A stretch of DNA of 52,219 nucleotides from an uncultured Brevinema sp. (GTDB lineage Bacteria; Spirochaetota; Brevinematia; Brevinematales; Brevinemataceae), in NCBI GenBank assembly GCA_947038195.1, contig CAMQVI010000006.1, forward strand, positions 1 through 52,219, in the 5' to 3' direction. The notes under the pieces were generated by a model. It searched no databases, was not told the origin of the DNA, and saw only the letters and a list, made by a program, of their open reading frames with translations. Both the position numbers and the translations under genes were made by a program. Below are positions 1 through 8,163 of the stretch, in pieces. The number at the start of each line of letters is the position of its first letter. Within the stretch, counting starts at the first letter, position 1.

Positions 1-92
1 CCAGTTTATTTGTGTATCATTTTAACGTCAAATTCAAAAAACAAGAATCTGAACAAGCTCAAGTCGAAGTAGTAGAACAAATTTCTAAATAG
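1..92 (+). CDS. C-terminal end of a second 4Fe-4S membrane protein (cut by window edge)
   Basis: Only the last 29 codons are inside the window, read from base 3 to a TAG at 90-92. They closely match the last codons of the complete 4Fe-4S membrane protein at 375-1256: both have a VYHFN/MYHFN segment, then a KKQES block and a QVEVV tail. This is therefore a paralogous neighbour, the upstream member of a tandem pair. Whether the rest of the gene is intact cannot be seen. It is followed 24 bases later by a terminator that resembles the one behind the complete copy. Confidence 0.8.
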   Translation, partial: SLFVYHFNVKFKKQESEQAQVEVVEQISK

Positions 93-115
93 ATTTTATC
101 CAATATTCTCCCCTC

Positions 116-149
116 AAAAAAAGCTCTGTATAATAACAGAGCTTTTTTG
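116..149 (+). terminator. Rho-independent terminator after the partial 4Fe-4S gene
   Basis: Stem GCTCTGT/ACAGAGC (123-129 with 136-142), extended by an A-run paired to a T-run. It belongs to the same hairpin family as those at 1314-1351 and 3313-3360. Confidence 0.85.
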
Positions 150-169
150 ATTATATGAGTGTAATTCCC

Positions 170-236
170 TTATTCCTCTTCTAATATAAAATCTTTGGGG
201 AAGTTAATAAAGCTAAAAATATTCCTGTATAAAATG
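170..236 (-). pseudogene. Decayed 3' end of the GT-C-like membrane protein gene
   Basis: Read on the minus strand, this stretch matches the last codons of the gene at 1383-3062. It shares FLALLT, then PKD and ILEE, ending in TAA at 170-172. Relative to the intact gene about 10 bases are missing between the LLT and PKD parts, which breaks the frame. No start or body of the gene remains; the match fades near 236. With the gene end at 1-92 it shows that a unit of 4Fe-4S gene, terminator and GT 3' end was once tandemly duplicated. Bases 237-374 hold no gene I can support, only the leader of the next one. Confidence 0.75.
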
Positions 237-374
237 GATTTTTTTGATAATATATATTAAAATAAACGTAATGATATTACAGGTACTAATATTAAAAACC
301 AATATCCTCCCTACTAAAAATCAAATTATTAAATTAAAATCTTTTTTTCATAATAAGCTTCAGGAGAAATCACT

Positions 375-1256
375 ATGGAACAAAGTAACAATTCATTAAA
401 ACCACGTAAAAAACTTCCTTGGCTACAAATAGCACGTTATACCTCTCTAACATTTTTCACCCTATCTCTTCCTTTTTTCAATATTGCCTACATTCCTGTA
501 ATAAGTGTTGCACTCCTCTTATTATTTGTTCTTGGAGGATCATTTCATTGTGGATGGATGTGTCCTATGGGCTTTTTTCAAGATTTAACAACTCTTATCG
601 CAAGAAAATTCAAAATCAAACAAAAAGCTCTTCTTCCTCGAAAATGGCACTTAATTCTATCCCCTCTTCGTTATCTTATCTTTATAGGAATGAGTATGGG
701 TGTTGTTTGGGTATCTACTGCTATTTTTATGGGAGATGCTCGTCACGCTATCACAGGATTCATTGGAGGGAAAATCCCTATTATCATAGGAATTGTTTCT
801 TTTACAGCATTTATCGTTCTTTCAATTTTTTATAAGAGAGTTTTTTGTTCTTATTTCTGTTATCTAGGCTCTATTTTTGGCATACAAGGTGCCTCCAGAA
901 TTTTCACGATCAAACGGGATGAACGTACCTGTATTAGTTGTAAAAAATGCGACCAAGTTTGTCCTATGAATATTGCCGTTGCCACCAGTCATAATGTACA
1001 AAGTTTACAATGTGTCAACTGTTTCCAATGTATTTCTACTTGTCCTACTGGAACCACGCTCAGCTATGGATTGATCACCCCAGAGCATGACCCCTTAGGC
1101 GCAAAAATGAAGGCTCAAAGCCCTGCTCAAAAATCTCTTGTCTATTTTGTGAGAATTATTTTAGTGGCAAGTATATTTATGTATCATTTTAACGCCAAAT
1201 CCAAGAAACAAGAATCTAAACAGCCTCAAGTCGAAGTAGTGGTAGAATCTTCTTAA
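375..1256 (+). CDS. Membrane-bound 4Fe-4S polyferredoxin-like protein (NapH/NosR/YccM type)
   Basis: A 293-residue membrane protein probably passing electrons between the membrane and soluble carriers. About four to five hydrophobic segments span the first 170 residues. The family hallmark CxxxCP pair is present as CGWMCPMG (C59, C63) and CSYFCYLG (C158, C162). Two bacterial ferredoxin motifs follow at C186/189/192/196 and C213/216/219/223, then one more membrane segment near residues 253-268 and a charged tail. A good AGGAGA site lies 7 bases before the ATG. NapH, NosR, CcoG and YccM share this layout, but no nitrate, nitrous oxide or cytochrome oxidase genes are near, so the partner is unknown. 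It is the downstream member of a tandem pair (end of the first at 1-92). Confidence 0.85.
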   Translation: MEQSNNSLKPRKKLPWLQIARYTSLTFFTLSLPFFNIAYIPVISVALLLLFVLGGSFHCGWMCPMGFFQDLTTLIARKFKIKQKALLPRKWHLILSPLRYLIFIGMSMGVVWVSTAIFMGDARHAITGFIGGKIPIIIGIVSFTAFIVLSIFYKRVFCSYFCYLGSIFGIQGASRIFTIKRDERTCISCKKCDQVCPMNIAVATSHNVQSLQCVNCFQCISTCPTGTTLSYGLITPEHDPLGAKMKAQSPAQKSLVYFVRIILVASIFMYHFNAKSKKQESKQPQVEVVVESS

Positions 1257-1313
1257 TAGAAATTTTATAGTACTACAAACAATCTCATCTATATGCTCCC
1301 CTTAATCATTATT

Positions 1314-1351
1314 TCAAAAAAAGCTCTGTATAAATAACAGAGCTTTTTTGA
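1314..1351 (+). terminator. Rho-independent terminator, second copy of the repeated hairpin
   Basis: Stem GCTCTGT/ACAGAGC with flanking A-run and T-run, between convergent genes at 375-1256 and 1383-3062, so it can serve both strands. The 40 bases before it (from about 1279) recur before the hairpin at 3313. Confidence 0.85.
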
Positions 1352-1382
1352 TACTATGATAAAAATCTAGAACAGATAGAAT

Positions 1383-3062
1383 CTAACGTGATTCTTCTAA
1401 TATATTATCTTTGGGCAATGACACAAAAGTTAATAAAGCTAAAAATAGCCCTGTATATATAGTAACCCAAAAGTATCTATAATCAGTAGCTGGGCTAATT
1501 AAAAATAGACATGCTAAATCAGCAATCCATGGAATAATAATAATTAATTTCCTCTTATCTCCATAAAGAAGGGTATAAATAACAAAAAACAAGACCACCA
1601 TCGTATAAGCCCATATAGGTTGAAGCATCGTCGAAATAATATATAAAAGCATTGTCGTCTTTCCTAGCACAGAATCTTCAGAAATAAAAGCTTGAGGATA
1701 ATTGGAGTAAACAACAGCCCCAAACAATGGAATAGACAAAGCATTCCATGCAAGATTGACTAAATTCAAACGTGTTCGTAACTGTAAGCCTGGTGTTTCT
1801 ATCCATAATTGCAGATAATATTCTATAACTTCTCTTGAAGACTCAATCATCATCTTTTCTTGAAAACCATCCGCTTTCCATGTTATTTCATTGACAAAAA
1901 TAGAGCCTTTAGTTCTCCACACTTCTGCATCAATATTTTTAGACAGTTTCAAAATATTAGAAGGCAACATATCTTCTACACCATAAATATAAGCAGCGTT
2001 AATGGGCATCATTACGGGAGCGGTACTATTAATCTTAGTAAATGAAGTATCTTGAACATTAATACCTTTTGCTAAAACAATAAAAATAAAACAAAGAGTA
2101 AGTGCAGAGCTACTCATAATATAGAAATACGCTTTTATTTTTTTAAAATATAATGCTAATAAGGCAAAGATAACTATATATACCAAAAATGGCGCTATCC
2201 CATTATGACGAAATGCCACAGGTAAAACTATAAAAATCCCTAATAAAAGAGTGTTTTTTGGATTGTCTAGCTCCTTTTTATTACTAATTATCTTTAAGCT
2301 ATAGTACATACTCATTAAATGAGCAAAAAGATAAGGAATATCTTTCCATAAAGAATTAATTGTAATAGCATTCATTGGAAATAATATTAAATATAAGCCT
2401 ACTCCCCACAATGTTTTAAGTTTATATCCATAAGATTGAAATAGTTTCATCCACATGGCTATAATCAAAACATATAGTATACTTTGAACTAAAGATATGA
2501 TTGCAGGAGAATTCCATATATAGGTGAATAATTTTTGTAAATACGTATAAGTAAAACTATGATGTGTTGTGTAGTTATTCGTTTGAGCCTCATTCCACGC
2601 ATACAAGCTGTCAGCACTTAATACACCAGGAAAAAATAAAATCCAATACCCTAATATCCCTAATATTCCAATACCTAAAAACTTATAATGAAAAAATTTT
2701 GTATCGTTTGCAGATATGGTATTTTCTACTAAATAGCTTTTATTTTTTATACTATTATCTACTTTTAAAACAAGAGCAATTATTATAACAAAGAGTAAAA
2801 AACTATTGATTAAATATAATAATGTTCCCCATACTGTTATGGTTACAAATTGAGAAAAAGGCAAGAACACCCATCCTCCTATTAAAGAAAAAGAACAATA
2901 AAAGGCAAAAATCAAATAAAACCAAAATGACTTAGGAGATATTTTTTGCTTAATACTCTCTAGATTTTGAGTTTTTAGATATTTAACAGAAAAACAAAAT
3001 CCTATCAAGGTGATAATGAAAATCCCTATTCCAGCCCATTTAATCAATACATCAAAATCCAT
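1383..3062 (-). CDS. Polytopic membrane protein, GT-C glycosyltransferase-like (DUF6020-like)
   Basis: A 559-residue protein with roughly twelve hydrophobic segments. After the third to fourth segments comes a loop with FPGVLSADSLYAW and, a few residues later, TTHHSF; an acidic-residue loop followed by a His-rich loop is typical of GT-C transferases and related DUF6020 proteins that use lipid-linked sugars. A further SLWKDIPY loop lies near residue 240. These features suggest transfer of a sugar onto an envelope polymer or lipid, but donor and acceptor are unknown. A GGAGA site precedes the ATG. A decayed copy of its 3' end lies at 170-236. It stands alone, convergent with the 4Fe-4S gene. 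Confidence 0.6.
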   Translation of the reverse strand: MDFDVLIKWAGIGIFIITLIGFCFSVKYLKTQNLESIKQKISPKSFWFYLIFAFYCSFSLIGGWVFLPFSQFVTITVWGTLLYLINSFLLFVIIIALVLKVDNSIKNKSYLVENTISANDTKFFHYKFLGIGILGILGYWILFFPGVLSADSLYAWNEAQTNNYTTHHSFTYTYLQKLFTYIWNSPAIISLVQSILYVLIIAMWMKLFQSYGYKLKTLWGVGLYLILFPMNAITINSLWKDIPYLFAHLMSMYYSLKIISNKKELDNPKNTLLLGIFIVLPVAFRHNGIAPFLVYIVIFALLALYFKKIKAYFYIMSSSALTLCFIFIVLAKGINVQDTSFTKINSTAPVMMPINAAYIYGVEDMLPSNILKLSKNIDAEVWRTKGSIFVNEITWKADGFQEKMMIESSREVIEYYLQLWIETPGLQLRTRLNLVNLAWNALSIPLFGAVVYSNYPQAFISEDSVLGKTTMLLYIISTMLQPIWAYTMVVLFFVIYTLLYGDKRKLIIIIPWIADLACLFLISPATDYRYFWVTIYTGLFLALLTFVSLPKDNILEESR

Positions 3063-3278
3063 ATTTTCTCCTTAGCTATTTTTACATCTTAATATTATAA
3101 CATTGTATTTCCATAGCTGTCAAGGTATAGTACTAAATATCCTGTAACTAAAAATTTGAGAATATCTAGTAATCCTAAAAACATTTTAGATCAAAGTAAT
3201 GTAAGATTGCTACTTTTTAGTATCTTTTTCTTAGTATATCTCTACCATTCTACTTCTATATTTTTTATATTGGACATC

Positions 3279-3312
3279 AAACTATCTCATCTATATGCTC
3301 CCCTTAATCATA
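3279..3312. repeat. Intergenic repeat also found at about 1279-1313
   Basis: The stretch with CTCATCTATATGCTCCCC then TTAATCAT occurs nearly unchanged before the hairpins at 1314 and 3313. The 311-base gap 3063-3373 otherwise holds no supported gene: a 69-codon frame at 3156-3365 runs through the terminator, has no ribosome site and looks spurious. Confidence 0.7.
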
Positions 3313-3360
3313 ATATCAAAAAAAGCTCTGTATATTATTATACAGAGCTTTTTTTGATAT
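3313..3360. terminator. Bidirectional terminator, perfect 22-bp stem
   Basis: Arms 3313-3334 and 3339-3360 are perfectly complementary around a TTAT loop and carry A7 and T7 runs, so it can act on both strands. It lies just past the stop of the tctA gene. Third member of the GCTCTGT/ACAGAGC hairpin family. Confidence 0.9.
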
Positions 3361-3373
3361 TATAATTTTTTAA

Positions 3374-4864
3374 TTATACATCGCTTTTTAGTTTAGATTT
3401 TAATTCTAAAATAGAAGATCCCATAATTGAAAATATTGATAATAACAGAAACGATACAGTAATAGGTCTTGCCCAAAGAAAACTTAAAGAACCATAGTTT
3501 AACACTAAGCTACGATTAAAATTAGATTCTATAATAGGCTCTAACAAGAATCCTAAGATAAGCGGTCCTAGAGGAAATCGATAATGTTTTGCAAAGTATC
3601 CTATAACCCCAAAGATAAGCATGATTCCAACATCAAATAAAGAATGTTGTAAAGCATAGCTCCCTACAATACTAAGCACTACTACTGATATCCATATATA
3701 CTCTTGCTTTAGAGACAAAAACTTGCTCATTAACTTAGTCATAGAAAGTCCATAAATTAAAATAACTATATTAGCAAGAATCATTAAAGCGAGAATCGTA
3801 TAAACAAGTCCACTATTATCTTGGAACATTTGAGCACCAGGTTGCACACCATAACTAATAAGAGATCCTATCAATATAGCTGTTACCGTATCTCCTGGCA
3901 ACCCTAGGGTTAACATAGTTATCAAAGCGCCTCCTATTACCGCATTATTAGCAACACAAGTAATTACTAGACCTACCAATGACCCTTTTCCAAATTCTTC
4001 AGGATTTTTTGATAATTTTTTTCCTTGTCCCCACACTATAACAGAGGCGATATCTCCTCCTGCGGCAGGAATAGCCCCTATAATTGTCCCTACTATAGCA
4101 GCTCCTAATGAAGAGGGGGCTAATTTAATAAGGAGAGGCACTGTAAGCCCCTCTTTTCCAAACACAATATTATTAGCAGATATGTTCTCTTTTTTACTCT
4201 CAGAAATTTGGTATAGTACTTCACTTAATCCTAAAGCTCCTATAAGGATAGCGATAAAATTAATACCTTGAAGTAAATACATATTTTTAAAGGTAAAACG
4301 GGGCACACCTATAATAGCATCAGTTCCAATTGTAGCCAACAACAATCCTATGACCCCCATACAAAGGCTCTTTATAATACCATCATTACCTATGGAAACC
4401 ATCATCGTTAGACCAAATATTCCTAAAGCAAAATACTCAGAAGGACCAAATTGTAAAGCTATTTTTGATAAAGGGAAAGCAAATAATATAAGAACAAAAG
4501 TACTAAATAATCCTCCAAAAACAGATCCCACTGTATTAATATCTAAAGCTAATTTTGCTTTTCCTTGTTTTGTTAATTCATAACCATCTAATGTAGTACA
4601 AATAGATGCAGGTGTCCCTGGGGTGTTAATTAAAATTGCCGAAATGCCTCCAGACCATATTGCAGAATTCCACAAACCAATAAGCATGGCAAATCCTTGC
4701 TCTGGTTCTAGCCAAAACGTGAGAGGCACCATCAGAGCGATTCCCATAGTAGCAGTAAGTCCAGGTAAAGTCCCAATAAAACTTCCTAAGAAGACTCCTA
4801 GAACTAAAAAAGTTATGATGTCTACCGTTAATAAAGATTGAAAAATACTTAATAATTCCATCAT
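3374..4864 (-). CDS. tctA: Tripartite tricarboxylate transporter large permease subunit TctA
   Basis: Large membrane subunit (about 496 residues, the usual family length) of a TTT-type secondary transporter that takes up organic acids captured by the periplasmic protein TctC. The N-terminal family signature is clear (GTLPGLTATMGIALMVP), as is a second glycine/proline-rich block in the middle (GAIPAAGGDIAS), each followed by many membrane helices. The open frame extends 42 codons further upstream into tctB, but two adjacent ATGs at 4864 and 4861 follow an AAAGGA site, so I place the start there. Last gene of the minus-strand run TctC-TctB-TctA, downstream of sugar-acid catabolic genes, which suggests an acidic sugar as substrate. 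Confidence 0.9.
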   Translation of the reverse strand: MMELLSIFQSLLTVDIITFLVLGVFLGSFIGTLPGLTATMGIALMVPLTFWLEPEQGFAMLIGLWNSAIWSGGISAILINTPGTPASICTTLDGYELTKQGKAKLALDINTVGSVFGGLFSTFVLILFAFPLSKIALQFGPSEYFALGIFGLTMMVSIGNDGIIKSLCMGVIGLLLATIGTDAIIGVPRFTFKNMYLLQGINFIAILIGALGLSEVLYQISESKKENISANNIVFGKEGLTVPLLIKLAPSSLGAAIVGTIIGAIPAAGGDIASVIVWGQGKKLSKNPEEFGKGSLVGLVITCVANNAVIGGALITMLTLGLPGDTVTAILIGSLISYGVQPGAQMFQDNSGLVYTILALMILANIVILIYGLSMTKLMSKFLSLKQEYIWISVVVLSIVGSYALQHSLFDVGIMLIFGVIGYFAKHYRFPLGPLILGFLLEPIIESNFNRSLVLNYGSLSFLWARPITVSFLLLSIFSIMGSSILELKSKLKSDV

Positions 4865-4905
4865 TTTTCCTTTGAATGTTATTTTATTATTTTTAACGTT
4901 ACACC

Positions 4906-5307
4906 CTATAGACTTACTTTTAAAAGAACAGAAAAAATACTGAAAAGTAGACCTGTAAATACAAAAGTAAATATCATATATTCTTTCCACACCAATATAT
5001 CTAGTAATTTCATAGATACTAATATTAGTATTGGTAAAACAATATAAAAATTACTAATTTGCCACAGTATTATAAATCCAATAAGTAAACTTACGATTAT
5101 AGTTATTTTCATAAAAGGGATAGTAGGGTGTATTTCTGATTTTCTAAATAACTGTATAGCACATAGTATTAACAAAAGAATAGATAAAACCATTGGAACG
5201 GTCCCAGGGCCTATCCCTCCCCCCCCATGTGAAAATAAGGGTATGCTGAAAGTTAAGAAAAATAAGCTAAACAAGCTTATAAGTATATATATAATTTTAT
5301 CAACCAT
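4906..5307 (-). CDS. tctB: Tripartite tricarboxylate transporter small subunit TctB
   Basis: Small membrane subunit of the TTT transporter: 133 residues, four predicted helices and the conserved glycine-proline stretch GIGPGTVPM at residues 32-40. An AAGGAT site precedes the ATG. It sits between tctC and tctA, the standard order. The codons for the four glycines before the GPG motif form a run of eight G at 5219-5226 (seen as C on the given strand), long enough for occasional slippage that would truncate the protein; this is an observation, not evidence of phase variation. Confidence 0.85.
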   Translation of the reverse strand: MVDKIIYILISLFSLFFLTFSIPLFSHGGGGIGPGTVPMVLSILLLILCAIQLFRKSEIHPTIPFMKITIIVSLLIGFIILWQISNFYIVLPILILVSMKLLDILVWKEYMIFTFVFTGLLFSIFSVLLKVSL

Positions 5308-5323
5308 TATTTATCCTTAATAT

Positions 5324-5356
5324 TATAGGCTATTAATTTTTAATTAATAGCCTATA
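5324..5356 (-). promoter_or_regulatory. Stem-loop between tctC and tctB
   Basis: TATAGGCTATTAAT is repeated inverted around a short A/T loop. It lies 8 bases after the tctC stop and before the tctB ribosome site, with no strong T-run. Such hairpins often protect or partly terminate message so that the binding protein is made in excess over the permease. Confidence 0.6.
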
Positions 5357-5364
5357 AATTGTTA

Positions 5365-6309
5365 CTATCTAAGATTTAATTCCTTTATCAATGGAGCAAA
5401 AAATATGTATTGAGATTCTGCAAATTTTTGCATATCTTCAGCACTTTGATACCCTGGGACTAAACCTCTACCAGCCACTTGCTCTTGAAAATCCTTACTT
5501 TGTAAGATTTTTTGTGCAGCGGGAACAAGGACTTTCAACACAGAATCAGGTGTGTTTGCTGGTACAGCAAAAGCACCCCACCCCATCATTGTGAGATCTT
5601 TACCCATTTCATTAAGGGTGGGAACATTTTTAGATAAAGATCCTCTCTCCAATCCCATAGAAGTAAGAACTCGTAAACTTCCATCACTCAATCCAGAGCT
5701 GACTTCATTTTCAGAAACAGTAACAGCTTCAATATGTCCACCTAACAAGGCTGCAACTGCTGTTGCCCCCCCTTCAAAAGGAACGTGAGTAAACATTACA
5801 TCCTCTTTATTTCCAAGAGCGGCTGCCGCTAAATGCCATATAGAACCAGGACCAGAATTTCCAATACGAATTTTATTAGGATTTTTCTTAGCATAAGTGA
5901 TAAACTGTTCATAAGTTTTCCATGGGGAACTCGCAGACACTGTTAGTGCTGAAGGAACAACTGTTGCTCCTCCTATAAAAGAAAAGTCTGAGGGTTTCAT
6001 TTCTACATGACCGAGAGCTTCTAACATTATAGACTCAACAGGCATATAAGCCATGGTATATCCGTCTGCTTTACTTTTTTGAACATAAGATAATCCAACA
6101 GCCCCAGCTCCACCTGTTCTATTTTCAACTACTACAGGTACACCTAATTCTAGTTCAAGACCTTTTCCAAAAATACGAGCCGCTGTGTCTGATGCTCCAC
6201 CAGGGGAATACGGTACCACAAGGGTTATATTTTTTGAAGGATATTTCACCTCTCCTGATCCACAAGAACTCAATAATACCGTTAATAAAATACACGCTAA
6301 TTTTTTCAT
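5365..6309 (-). CDS. tctC: Periplasmic solute-binding lipoprotein TctC (Bug family)
   Basis: Extracytoplasmic binding protein (314 residues) that delivers substrate to TctA/TctB. It has a lipoprotein signal (lipobox LLSSC, Cys16) followed by the Bug-family start YPSKNITLVVPYSPGGASD, then GVPVVVENRTGGAGAVG and the central GNSGPGSIWHLAA block, all of which line the ligand cleft in this family. Bug proteins bind carboxylated ligands, consistent with a sugar acid here. Ribosome site AGGAGG. First gene of the transporter set; a palindrome at 6321-6340 lies immediately upstream. Confidence 0.9.
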   Translation of the reverse strand: MKKLACILLTVLLSSCGSGEVKYPSKNITLVVPYSPGGASDTAARIFGKGLELELGVPVVVENRTGGAGAVGLSYVQKSKADGYTMAYMPVESIMLEALGHVEMKPSDFSFIGGATVVPSALTVSASSPWKTYEQFITYAKKNPNKIRIGNSGPGSIWHLAAAALGNKEDVMFTHVPFEGGATAVAALLGGHIEAVTVSENEVSSGLSDGSLRVLTSMGLERGSLSKNVPTLNEMGKDLTMMGWGAFAVPANTPDSVLKVLVPAAQKILQSKDFQEQVAGRGLVPGYQSAEDMQKFAESQYIFFAPLIKELNLR

Positions 6310-6320
6310 ACAATCCTCCT

Positions 6321-6340
6321 AAATAACACTTTTGTTATTT
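6321..6340. promoter_or_regulatory. 20-bp palindrome in the tctC leader
   Basis: AAATAACA-CTTT-TGTTATTT, directly before the tctC ribosome site. It could be an operator or a small leader hairpin. Its half-site differs from the TGTAT/ATACA palindromes near the LacI-type regulator. Confidence 0.45.
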
Positions 6341-6350
6341 ATATAATTTT

Positions 6351-6459
6351 TTATCTTTGTACACATCTGCTACCGTCCAATTCCATAAGCCCCTTCTGCT
6401 TCCAGATTAAGATCCTCCTAGAAATTACACTTTAAACAAGAAACTATTGTTGCAAATTC
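6351..6459 (-). pseudogene. Decayed 3' end of kdgK
   Basis: On the minus strand this reads EFATIVSCLK, an in-frame TAG, then material matching FNLISKEEAKG, and after a one-base shift MELDGSRCVQR and TAA. The intact kdgK at 6498-7532 ends EFATAASCLK ... MEGDGSGRVQR. So about 40 terminal codons were duplicated and then broken by a stop and a frameshift. It fills most of the gap between kdgK and tctC. Confidence 0.85.
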
Positions 6460-6497
6460 TTACATAGTACCTACAGTGAATTCCAACCCTATATTTT

Positions 6498-7532
6498 TTA
6501 TCTTTGCACACGTCCGCTACCGTCCCCTTCCATAAGACCCTTCGCTTCTTCTTTAGATATAAGATTGAAATCCCCGTATATACTATGCTTCAAACAAGAA
6601 GCTGCCGTTGCGAATTCTAAAGCTTCTTGATCGTTATTATATAAATGAAAACCAGCAATCAAGCCTCCTGCAAAAGAATCGCCCCCTCCCACTCTATCAA
6701 CAATATCTGTAATATCATAGGTTTTTGCATTAATAATGGTATCTCTAGTAGCTAGTAAAGATGACCATCGATTATGATTGGCATTTATACTAGTTCTTAA
6801 AGAAACCGCTATTTTCTGAATATTAGAGTGCAGAGAAAATACTTTGTCTAAAATAGGCTTATAATTACCTACTTGAACATCTCCTTTGGTGACATCTATT
6901 TCATCAGAAACAATACCCAAAGAATGTTGTATATCCTCTTCGTTTCCTATTAAGACATCACAGTACTTCATAAGCTGAGGCATTACCTCTTTTGCTTCTT
7001 TCCCATAATTCCAAAGTTTTTTGCGAAAATTAAGATCGCAAGAAACCGTTAAACCTTTTTCTTTTGCCTTTTTCATTGCATACAAACTCAAATCAGCTAC
7101 ACTTTGCCCTAAAGCTGGGGTGATCCCTGTAATATGAAACCAGCCTGCATCTTGAAAAATCTCATCCCAATTATAATCTTGAGGTGAAACTTGAGTAATA
7201 GGAATATACTCTCTATCATATAAAACAGTAGACCCTCTTTGATTAGCACCTCTCTCTACAAAACATAGACCAATCCTAGACCCTGCAAAAGGTGTATAAT
7301 GTTCTATCCCCTCCTTTTTCAATTCTTTTATCGCCGCATGTCCTAAAGAATTATCAGGCACAGCACCTACAAACCTTGTTTTTAATCCAAACTGAGAACA
7401 AGAAACACAAACATTCATTTCTGCCCCGCTAAAAGCAGGAATGAGAACAGGACTTTGGAGCAATCGTTCATAGTTAGGGCTACGAAGTGCCATCAGCAAA
7501 TCTCCCATACCTACAATATATTGATTAGGCAT
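6498..7532 (-). CDS. kdgK: 2-keto-3-deoxygluconate kinase (PfkB family)
   Basis: Predicted to phosphorylate 2-keto-3-deoxygluconate to KDPG with ATP in the cytoplasm. The protein is 344 residues, normal for PfkB sugar kinases. The N-terminal substrate region has FSGAEMNVCVSCSQFG, and the C-terminal signature with the catalytic base is DRVGGGDSFAGGLIAGF around residues 279-295. Its ATG overlaps the stop of the upstream aldolase gene by one base (TAATG), so the two are translationally coupled. The pairing with a KDPG aldolase supports KDG as substrate over fructose or ribose. A decayed copy of its 3' end lies just downstream. Confidence 0.85.
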   Translation of the reverse strand: MPNQYIVGMGDLLMALRSPNYERLLQSPVLIPAFSGAEMNVCVSCSQFGLKTRFVGAVPDNSLGHAAIKELKKEGIEHYTPFAGSRIGLCFVERGANQRGSTVLYDREYIPITQVSPQDYNWDEIFQDAGWFHITGITPALGQSVADLSLYAMKKAKEKGLTVSCDLNFRKKLWNYGKEAKEVMPQLMKYCDVLIGNEEDIQHSLGIVSDEIDVTKGDVQVGNYKPILDKVFSLHSNIQKIAVSLRTSINANHNRWSSLLATRDTIINAKTYDITDIVDRVGGGDSFAGGLIAGFHLYNNDQEALEFATAASCLKHSIYGDFNLISKEEAKGLMEGDGSGRVQR

Positions 7533-8155
7533 TAAATATCTCCCCTCATCTTATTATTTTGTATAAATAACAGTTCTATTGTCTTCCAATCTTTTTCATC
7601 AATTTTGTTTTTAGGACACATCCAAGAACCTCCACAAGCTCTAACGTTTGAGATTGATAAATAGCTCATCAAAGTATCTAAACTCACTCCCCCCATAGGC
7701 ATCCACTCAATCCCAAAATTTTGATAAACAGAATTCAAAGAATTAATCCAAGCCACCCCTCCTTGGAGAGCAGCAGGAAATAGCTTTAATACCTTAAATC
7801 CTGCACTTAAAGCATTTTCTACTTCTGTTGGTGTTGCCACCCCTGGCATATAAGGAAGATTGTTCTTAGCACAATATTCCAAAAGATGAGAAGGCGATGC
7901 TGGGCTAATAATAAGATCTGCTCCCGCTTCAAAGGCTAAGTCTGCTTGTTCTATTGTGCGTATTGTTGCAGCCCCAATAGCGACATTAGGGTATTGCGAT
8001 TTCATTTTTTTTATAGCTGTTAAAGCGAAATCATTACGGAGAGGAATTTCTATAGTGGGTAATAGACGATTACAAATATCCCCCATTCTTTCTACCGTTT
8101 CTTCATTTTCCATTACAACTACGGGTACAGTTTTGGGATTTAAATAATTATCCAT
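7532..8155 (-). CDS. eda: KDPG / 4-hydroxy-2-oxoglutarate aldolase
   Basis: Class I aldolase (207 residues) splitting KDPG into pyruvate and glyceraldehyde 3-phosphate, the last step of the Entner-Doudoroff and hexuronate routes. The catalytic glutamate lies in PTIEIPLR (E36) and the Schiff-base lysine in KLFPA (K124); the family segments GADLIISP and PGVATPTE are also present. GGAGAG ribosome site. It lies 8 bases after the DapA-family gene and overlaps kdgK by one base, forming a compact catabolic operon. Confidence 0.88.
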   Translation of the reverse strand: MDNYLNPKTVPVVVMENEETVERMGDICNRLLPTIEIPLRNDFALTAIKKMKSQYPNVAIGAATIRTIEQADLAFEAGADLIISPASPSHLLEYCAKNNLPYMPGVATPTEVENALSAGFKVLKLFPAALQGGVAWINSLNSVYQNFGIEWMPMGGVSLDTLMSYLSISNVRACGGSWMCPKNKIDEKDWKTIELLFIQNNKMRGDI

Positions 8156-8163
8156 GTTCTCTC

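Noticed and set aside
3156-3365. 69-codon open frame on the plus strand
   Set aside because: No ribosome site, low-complexity A/T-driven sequence, and it reads through a perfect terminator hairpin.
3374-4990. Upstream start for TctA at 4990
   Set aside because: The extra 42 codons overlap tctB, do not resemble TctA and lack a ribosome site; ATG at 4864/4861 has one.
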